Origin: Branchiostoma lanceolatum
Lineage: Eukaryota > Chordata > Leptocardii > Amphioxiformes > Branchiostomatidae
DNA: 64,000 nt
Direction: 5' to 3'
Assembly: GCF_035083965.1 (NCBI RefSeq)
Contig: NC_089725.1
Coordinates: 24,251,925 to 24,315,924 of the forward strand
The notes below the pieces were generated by a model, which searched no databases, was not told the origin of the DNA, and saw only the letters and a list, made by a program, of their open reading frames with translations. A program made the translations under genes and the position numbers. Each line of letters begins with the position of its first letter. Position 1 is the stretch's first letter. This document shows, in pieces, positions 57,524 through 64,000 of this stretch.

Positions 57524-58758
57524 ATGGCGGACGACAAATGGCACTGGATGAAGAACAGTCCGCCAAAGGACGCACGAAAGGGATTTTTCTCTAGTCTAGC
57601 GGACGCTGTCCGAGGGAAAGGCCCCAGTCCTGACAAGGCTTCCCGCTTAGTGACGAGATTTTCTAAGGCGTACGCTATAGGTGCCTGGACGCTGTGTGTC
57701 GCCGCTGGTTTGCACTGGTACTATCATAGAAAGGACGAGCAAAGCGTCTCAAGTTCATCCCACATTGAACCTGATCACAAATGGGACAAGAAGACACCTG
57801 TAGGGACATTCTCTTTTGAAGGGTTTAAACCGTCAGGTAAAGATGTCGTTTGATCTGTATAAGCTAGTTCGGAGTTGCTACTACGCATCTGCAGTGTCAA
57901 AGGTGAAGGCCCACGGCTCGCATACAGTGCTCGCCTGGACATTGTCTAGATTTGCATGACAACGCCCGACTTAGCCGTGGCGACTAACGAATGGAGTTTT
58001 TGCTTGATATTACATATACTATCCCTTCTGTAATATCAAGCAAAAACTCCATTCGTTAGTCGCCACGGCTACGCCCGACTTGCTTTGTTCACGTCTGGGG
58101 GGCCTTCACCTTTGACACTGCACATGCGTAGTAACAACTCCAAACTAGCATATTTGCAAAATTAACCCACATGTTACAGTCGTTATCAATCTTATACTAG
58201 TCATCTTGACCCGTCATGATGCACTATGGATCTAAACACAGCTGTATGAGGGCAGTAAGTTTTTATTCAATATGGGATGTCTGCAAAAGCACAGTGTTCA
58301 AACAAGACGAAAGATATGGGTCATTTGTGTCATAATTTGATCATCTTAACTTGCTTTAAAGTCATGCCTTGCCTTGGATGCGATACCTAAAGTCCTAAAT
58401 GATACTGAACTTTTTGCCAATAGCATAATATTGTTGAAACAGTTGAACAACATCATCGAACTGCTTTAGCCTGAGTACCATCCTCCGTTGTTACTGCTTG
58501 CTCAATCTTTTTGTGAGCAAGCGGTAACAACAGAGGATGGTTGGCTAGAACTGCTTGTAGATTGTATTGCATTTGTGGTGCAAGATGTGACTTTTCAATT
58601 GTAAACCTGTACCCTCTTTTTTCACAGATGACAATCCAAACAAGTTGAGAATATACAAGCGGAAGGTCAAAGCCAAACTAGAAGAGTGGTGGGAGTCGTG
58701 GACCAGTAATGCCGATGTGGACAATAAACCAGCAGACGATGACAAGGGGACAACGTGA
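57524..58758 (+). CDS. small single-pass membrane protein, SMIM26-like
   Basis: Two exons, 57524-57836 and 58628-58758, join in frame (CCGTCAG|GT ... AG|ATGAC) to a 147-residue protein. One hydrophobic segment, AYAIGAWTLCVAAGLHWYY (about residues 49-67), is preceded by a basic stretch and followed by YHRKDEQ. The C-terminus is charged, with KRKVKAKLEEWWESWTSN. Human SMIM26, as I remember it, has a similar plan (a YGIGTWS-type helix, then KILNYWKSWT), but is only about 95 residues. Human SMIM26 lies next to SEC23B, and here the gene lies 17 kb from SEC23, which supports the call. SMIM26 is a mitochondrial outer-membrane microprotein. The extra N-terminal ~40 residues (DDKWHWMKNSPPKDARKGFF) are not explained. 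It could also be an unrelated tail-anchored protein. Confidence 0.6.
57861..58148. mobile_element. outer foldback element in the SMIM26-like intron
   Basis: Inverted arms of about 50 bp start AGCTAGTTCGGAGTTGCTAC on the left. The right arm is the complement of GCTAGTTTGGAGTTGTTACT with further matches through GCAGTGTCAAAGGTGAAGGCC. Flanks may be a TA duplication, but this is not decisive. A second palindromic element (57972-58071) is nested inside. Its left end lies only about 25 bp past the exon 1 donor. Confidence 0.75.
57972..58071. mobile_element. 100-bp perfect hairpin element nested in a foldback, exact 9-bp target duplication
   Basis: Two 41-bp arms, 57972-58012 and 58031-58071, are perfect reverse complements (starting TAGCCGTGGCGACTAACGAA) around an 18-nt loop. 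CGCCCGACT flanks both sides (57963-57971 and 58072-58080). There is no coding content. Perfect arm identity suggests a young insertion. Confidence 0.92.
58467..58547. mobile_element. 81-bp palindromic mini-element with 9-bp target duplication
   Basis: The arms start TAGCCTGAGTACCATCCTCC and end GAGGATGGTTGGCTA, pairing through TTGTTAC and GCTTGCTCA. GAACTGCTT occurs on both sides (58458-58466 and 58548-58556). It is closely related to 61063-61182. It lies in the SMIM26-like intron, 81 bp before exon 2. Confidence 0.88.
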
Positions 58759-59713
58759 AGACTGTAGTTGTTACCTGGGGTTGTCTACATTTAGCCTGCA
58801 GTGTTGTAAAGGAGATGATATTGAAAAAATATATTGTGATGTTTCTGATGTCTGCTGATGACATCGGACATCCTATATGGAGACTCTTACTTTGATGCAA
58901 GTCTGCAGAAAAAAAAAAAGAATTTGAGATGCCAATTTTTGTAACATTTATATAGATGATAAATAGTATGAAGTATAAGTGAACAGAAAACTTAATTGTA
59001 CAGTGATGGCAGTTGTCTTTCGCTCTTCAGAATCTGCCCCCACAAGTCAACAATATTGAGGAACATAATCCGTATGTTCCACTTAGCCAGGTTTACTCAA
59101 GTTACCATGGTTGGGTATCCAGTCAATGAAGGGGGGGGGGGAGATAAAACATAGCAAATGCTTTGTTTCAATTGTTAGTAATGTTGTCCTTGTGGTTTAC
59201 AAGATCACTGCTTTGATTTTTGTACCATAGATTTAATGTTGAACTTGAAGACAAACAGTTCCATGGCTATGTCAATAAAAATGTGACACAACTGCTTGCT
59301 GTTTATGTGTTTTTTTATTCACTTATTCACCTTGAAGCCCAGCAAGTAGGTACCCTGTCAGAGTAATGAGGCTGTACTGCATGAGGTTGTAATGATGCGG
59401 GGCAGTACATGTAGCTATAATTTCGTCCTTCCTTCCCTCCTTCCTTCCTTATTTTTGTTATTCATTTACAAAGAAATTCGTACAAATGATTATCCATTCG
59501 CTGCAGCACAATACCAAACCAACTGTAGTTGGCGTTATCTCTGTATGCGTTGTATAAGTACAGTACAGTATAAGCTAGTCAACATATAACGTTATGTACC
59601 AGGGACAGGTCGAACACCCCCTAGGAATGGAACCGTCCAGAAACAAAATGGCGGTGATCGGACCAAAATAATACTCGTAATTCAAAAGTTTACCACTTCA
59701 CTGAGGTTTCCTC
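58759..59713 (+). other. SMIM26-like 3' UTR, then intergenic promoter region of the next gene
   Basis: The SMIM26-like 3' UTR probably ends after AATAAA at 59274-59279. From about 59300 the sequence contains a short TTCC microsatellite (59426-59452) and leads into the upstream region of the next gene. There, AAAATGGCGG at 59645-59654 is a strong YY1-type site about 60 bp before the start codon. No additional gene is seen. Confidence 0.5.
59274..59279 (+). terminator. putative polyadenylation signal of the SMIM26-like gene
   Basis: AATAAA about 515 bp past the stop codon, followed within about 30 bp by a GT-rich stretch (GTGTTTTTTT). Confidence 0.55.
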
Positions 59714-62228
59714 ATGGAAGCACATAAGGCAACTAAACTGGTCCATCTAAAAGGATGGGCTCTTCCTGCCAAAGATCTCAGGATGCTGCACTTTCATCGC
59801 GTCCAGCAGACATTCAGTACGGACCCGAAGGTGTGTGACCGGTACCAGATATTATCGAGGATTATGTCTTATCAGGACATAAAATACTAGTGGATTCCAA
59901 GGAGGTCTGATTGTAACCTCCTTGTGGATATTATTCGAAAAGTATCTGTCCTTTTTCCCAGTCCTATTAAAAAGGATCCTAAAGCATTACCTCAGTGTAT
60001 AGATACCTCTCCATCATTATTATTTTGTACAGCCATTCTACCGCATTATGACTACTTCAACAAAACCTCTTATATTTAAAGGCGTCTGTGTAACGTTATA
60101 TAGATTGTTGTATTCCTCTGTCGTCTTAAATTTTGTAACGTTATGTGTATATTCATATTGCTGTTATCATTACATGTGTTTTATCATGGGCCAGCTTATG
60201 CCTAAGATAAACAACGTTTTCACTTAATAGTTAGTACGATAAATTACCACTCACACTAGTCACAGGCCTCTGACCAGGCTGTTCCGCTCTTCCTGGGTGC
60301 AGACGTCCTGGCTGGGTCAGGGATTGCCTGTGATAACCAGCCAAGGATACATGCACGATATGCCAAGAAAGGACTGGCAACCAAACTGCACTTTAATGAT
60401 GGTAGGTTTGATATTCATAGTCAACATGTGTAGGTTATGAAATATTCATGATTTTATGACTGCTATTGAATTGAGTTATATTTGTTATATTATTTTGCCA
60501 ACTTTCATCTTTTGATGGAGACATGAGACTCCTGAAATAAACCATAACATAAGTACATTGCAGTAGAAAAATGTTCCAGGTAAATATGAATTATGACAGC
60601 AAAACCCTGTTAGAAAATTATTCTTCCGAATAGGGATTATGGGTCTAGAATGTCAACTATGCTGGATCAGCAAAGTTCCAGTACCAGAGATAAGTTTTAA
60701 GAGTTTTTGTTGTTTCCCAGGTGTGAAGCTCGCAGGCATTCACGGCACCAGTAAAGGTGTGTGGTTCTACACTATCCAGGGGGTGTTCAGGGCAGTGTTT
60801 GAGCTACACGACAGGCAGAGCCAGTTGGAGTGTCTGACTGTTCTACAGGTGGGTCATGATAATGATGTAGTAAGGTGTCATTGTAAAGTTTGTGTCTGTA
60901 TCGTTGTTAAGCATACACAGAGACATTTATGATCACTGCAATACCACCACTTCTAAATGTAGCAGGGAAGGTTTGGGTGCAGAGTTGATATGAATGACAA
61001 AACTAGAGTGTATGAATACACATGTAGCTAAACTACTAGCCTCCTTAATCACATTATCGCATCAGCCTGAGTACCATCCTCTGTAGTGACCTCTGACTCA
61101 ATGCTTGTTGCTTGCTAACCACATGGTTAGCAAGTGACAAGCATTGAGCCAGCGGTCACTACGGAGGATGGTGCTCAGGCTATTATCACATAGCCTCCAT
61201 TATCACATTATCAAAAGCATGACATTATTCATTGTATTTAATCACATGTACTTTATTGTTATATACAGGAGCTATGGAGGTTAAGATTTGGTGATGATCT
61301 ACTACAAGAATCATACAATATAAAACAGGACACAGAAATTGAAGAAACTGGACAAACTGCAGCCAGAAACCAAAGTCAGCAAGTTGTCTCTGTTGAAAAA
61401 CAGTCTTTAGCAATGTCTGCTGTTCCTCAGTCTGATTTCAAAAAAACAGCAATGGCAGCAACCTCTCAGCAAAATACCAGACCATCCTGTGATCTCAAAG
61501 GTCATGAGAAAGAAGTACCAACTGATGCCTTAAAGCAGATTACTTACCCGCAACTGCAAACTGATCAAAACAAGGCTGAACATGACTTGTCTGACAGTAA
61601 TGATGTAGAGAGCAGGAATGACAATTCTTTCACAGATCACAACTACAGCAGCTCACATCCGGATGATGTCTTGTGCCAAATAATCAGGATATTGGACAAT
61701 TTAGCAGAGAAACAACAGCTGGATGTCTTCTTAAGAAGATGTATTGAGTTACTCACAAGCCTTGTTTCCATTCTTAAGGACACAGGGAGCATGGGGTTAC
61801 CTCTGGATCTTTTAGGATGTTTTGTGACAAATGTTAGGCAGATGAGAGAAGACCAGCTGCAGGATGAAAATCACATGAGGCAGACGTCAATGGTAATAGT
61901 CAGTGAATGGTTAGGGCAGCAGTTCCAAATGAGCAATAAAGACATTGTTGGAAAGGTGGAGGATTTTAAGAAGAGACACATCATGTGTGTGGACAACCTT
62001 CCACCGGCAGAGGAAATAATTGATGAACTTTTCCCTCCTGCAATGAAAACATTCTTTTTGACCTGGATGGCTTCATCGTCTAGTAACAAAGAGTCCGTTG
62101 GGGGGTCTGACTGCCTCATGTTTGACAGTGGTCAGTTTCCTGTCCTTCAACTCATCTTAGAGTTTGCCAATCACACCCTGATCTCTGGTGTGGCTCATGT
62201 ATTATACAGCAGGCTGATACACTCCTAG
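59714..62228 (+). CDS. unrecognised four-exon gene, 446-residue protein
   Basis: Exons 59714-59830, 60266-60401, 60721-60848 and 61269-62228 have clean GT-AG borders and join in frame. The N-terminal ~135 residues look folded: HKATKLVHLKGWALPAKDL, VPLFLGADVLAGSGIACD, and GVWFYTIQGVFRAVFELHD leading into an LECLTVLQELWRLRFGDD helix. The linker (about 140-225) is polar and low in hydrophobics. The last ~220 residues are predicted helical (VLCQIIRILDNLAEKQQLDV, EEIIDELFPPAMKTFFLTWM), ending ILEFANHTLISGVAHVLYSR. I do not recognise the family. The strand-strand-helix pattern in exons 2-3 faintly recalls the PH-like domain of the meiotic protein REC114, but this is too weak for a call. A YY1-like site lies just upstream of the start. 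I see no signal peptide or membrane segment. Confidence 0.85.
61063..61182. mobile_element. 120-bp palindromic mini-element, sister of 58467-58547
   Basis: The arms begin CAGCCTGAGTACCATCCTCT and end GAGGATGGTGCTCAGGCTA, and pair through almost their whole length, meeting at ACCACATGGT. The flanking 9-mers TTATCGCAT (61054-61062) and TTATCACAT (61183-61191) match at 8 of 9 positions. It lies in the third intron of the unrecognised gene, 87 bp before exon 4. Confidence 0.85.
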
Positions 62229-62974
62229 AGTGCTCTATGTAGGGCAGTAAATGGAGGGGGCCTGCCAATTCAATCTGCTTCCCCCTATCAGGTATTATTA
62301 AAAGACATCCATCAATTGTCAAGACTGTCTATGTTTGATACATTATCTTTGTAATGAGATTTTCATGATCCATTAGTTGCATTGTTGAATGGATTAGTAG
62401 CCTTCCATCATAGCTTAGATCATGCTCAAGGGGTGCTGAATTATTCCTTGCAATAGTTTGAATGACGTTCATTGGAAATCGTTGTTAATTAGATTTAGAT
62501 GTTGCATTGGTCCCAAAAATGTAGGTAAAGACTTTGATTGTGATATGATCTACAAGAGGTGGTGGCTCATTCTGTGTCATTGGGGTTACATTTTTAGAAA
62601 TTTCTATAGTGATAAATTTCTCCTTTTTACCTACCAAATTTATCTTATCATATTGATTGAAATGGTTGCACTTTTTCAGATAAACTTGCTATGTTCCTCG
62701 AGGGAGTGGTCCCATGGGCCTGTACTGCTATTTCACACTGACGATGTTTACATAACTTTCACGTACCAAATGTTTCCAGTAGTTTGTTTACATCTGTTCC
62801 TCCTTGAGAATGACAGAGTTCAAGCTCGAGAAGAAGTTGATAACCCCGGCCATTTCTTTAACTGTGCTGTATCTAAAGTTCTTGTATTGAAACTTAATAT
62901 CTAAAGTATGTGAAAATTAATCTTTAGAAGATAGTAACAATAGCAAACCGTGTGTTTACGCCATACACACGGCT
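62229..62974. other. 3' flank between the unrecognised gene and the ninjurin-like gene
   Basis: The region between two convergent stop codons presumably holds both 3' UTRs. A 148-codon plus-strand frame at 62458-62904 has no recognisable domain and no clear splice context, so I treat it as fortuitous. Confidence 0.5.
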
Positions 62975-64000
62975 TTAGGAGGGCCATGCCTTGGGTTCAC
63001 AGCCAAACACAGCGACAAGAACATTGACAATCGTGATTACCAATACCAACGAAGCAATGATATCGTTAGTAACGTGAGCTTTCCGCCCGGTCGTTTCGTA
63101 TACGTTGTCCCGCTCTATGTTGAAGGTCGCCATGTAGAGTAAGACGGCGGCGGTTGCCACCAGGAGGATGATGGACAGTCCCAGCATGACCATGGTGAAC
63201 CTGTACACTCCCAGGTCCTCTTCATTGTAATTGTGCCGCACGAACTTGACCTACAGTACAGGCGAAATCAGCGATAAACGATTGAGAAGCTGTGTTCATC
63301 ACCAGACACCCATAAAGCCGTTACCGACGCGTAATGAAAGTATTCGGAGTATTTGATCTTGAATACTGAGATCGATATCGGAAGCCATAAACAAACGTTG
63401 TGGAAAATTTCATCAAAATACACACAAGAGTATTAAACATTTCATTAGGAACTGACCTGTGCCGTGTTCGCGGCCAGAACGGTGATGTCAAACAGGGCGA
63501 GAGCGACGGTCTTCTTCAGAGAGAAGAGGTTCACATCTTTGATGGGGCGGGTTGCCAATATGTTCTGTCGTATCAGAAACAAATCAAGGAATTACCCGAA
63601 TGATGTCCATCAAATGAGACAACTACCCATAAATGGTTGCAATTAAAACATGCTCAGCCTGTGTTTTCACATGCTACAGCTGTACAACGTAACCACGTGA
63701 GAATGCTGACCGATATGATATACAATTGCTATTGTGTCCACTTAGGATAATCACGATAAAGATGTTGCCAAGATTTATGTGCAATGCAATACAATGGTAG
63801 AATATAGATTGCGTCGGTATTATATGTGTAGGACTCTCAGTAATTTTGGGGTTATTAGATCAGGTCATAGGTCTATTTTAGACGAATCATCTCGGCTTGG
63901 GAATGAATCCACTTGAAGTGATTGTTTTCAGATCGGAATGGATACAACAAATAAGAGTGACAAAACAGCAACTTACTATTACAGTAATGGAGCTCTCCTC
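62975..64000 (-). CDS. ninjurin-family membrane protein, 3' exons (5' end outside window)
   Basis: Ninjurins are small two-helix plasma-membrane proteins involved in adhesion; NINJ1 polymerises to rupture the membrane in lytic cell death. Visible exons in coding order: 63977-64000 (partial, ending EESSITVI), 63457-63564 and 62975-63250, joined in frame with GT-AG borders. The middle exon carries the amphipathic-helix region (KKTVALALFDITVLAANTAQ), equivalent to the vertebrate KKS...MLDIALLMANASQ block. The last exon has two membrane helices (TMVMLGLSIILLVATAAVLL and IIASLVLVITIVNVLVAVFG) and ends GCEPKAWPS. The spacing and the NVLVAVFG end match the family. Which vertebrate paralogue it corresponds to cannot be told. 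The start codon lies past the right edge. Confidence 0.9.

Noticed and set aside
62458..62904. A 148-codon plus-strand frame
   Set aside because: It has no family resemblance, lies between two convergent stop codons, and is probably 3' UTR of the upstream gene.

Overview
This is a eukaryotic, chordate-like window: genes are split into many short exons with GT-AG introns, the intergenic and intronic DNA is AT-rich, and it is crowded with small foldback DNA elements, tRNA-derived SINEs and a non-LTR retrotransposon fragment. Gene content and style suggest an invertebrate deuterostome, most likely a cephalochordate (Branchiostoma). That assignment is an inference from the sequence alone.

Layout, left to right. 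(1) 1668-26198, minus strand: a Son-of-sevenless (SOS) Ras/Rac exchange factor. I could chain 26 coding exons in frame (988 residues), from the start codon to inside the Cdc25 catalytic domain; the C-terminal exons lie beyond the left edge. Its introns hold many transposable elements and two arrays of partially duplicated exons. (2) 28548-39556, minus: a complete 20-coding-exon SEC23, the COPII coat subunit and Sar1 GAP, with a probable non-coding first exon near 40.1 kb. (3) 40513-54715, plus: a complete 26-exon DHTKD1 (mitochondrial 2-oxoadipate dehydrogenase E1), head-to-head with SEC23. Intron 18 holds an intronless class A GPCR on the opposite strand (48953-50092). (4) 55820-56962, minus: RNASEH2C (ribonuclease H2 subunit C), four exons. 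(5) 57524-58758, plus: a two-exon single-pass membrane microprotein resembling SMIM26, divergent from RNASEH2C. (6) 59714-62228, plus: a four-exon gene of 446 residues that I do not recognise. (7) 62975-64000, minus: the 3' part of a ninjurin-family gene running off the right edge.

The genes are housekeeping or signalling genes that do not form one pathway. SOS acts in receptor to Ras signalling, SEC23 in ER export, DHTKD1 in lysine/tryptophan catabolism, RNASEH2C in removing ribonucleotides from DNA, and ninjurin in adhesion and plasma-membrane rupture. Two tight divergent pairs (SEC23/DHTKD1 and RNASEH2C/SMIM26-like) suggest shared promoters.

The most interesting non-genic content is the transposon record. 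At least five tiny palindromic elements (81-120 bp) are flanked by 9-bp, or in some cases 8-9-bp, target duplications. One is a perfect 41-bp-arm hairpin nested inside another foldback; another interrupts a SINE whose uninterrupted counterpart is present elsewhere in the window. There are also two ~510-bp foldback MITEs with exact 8-bp duplications, three hAT-like CAGGGCT-ended copies, a TTAA-flanked foldback with a short acidic reading frame, and a ~1.1-kb TA-flanked element.
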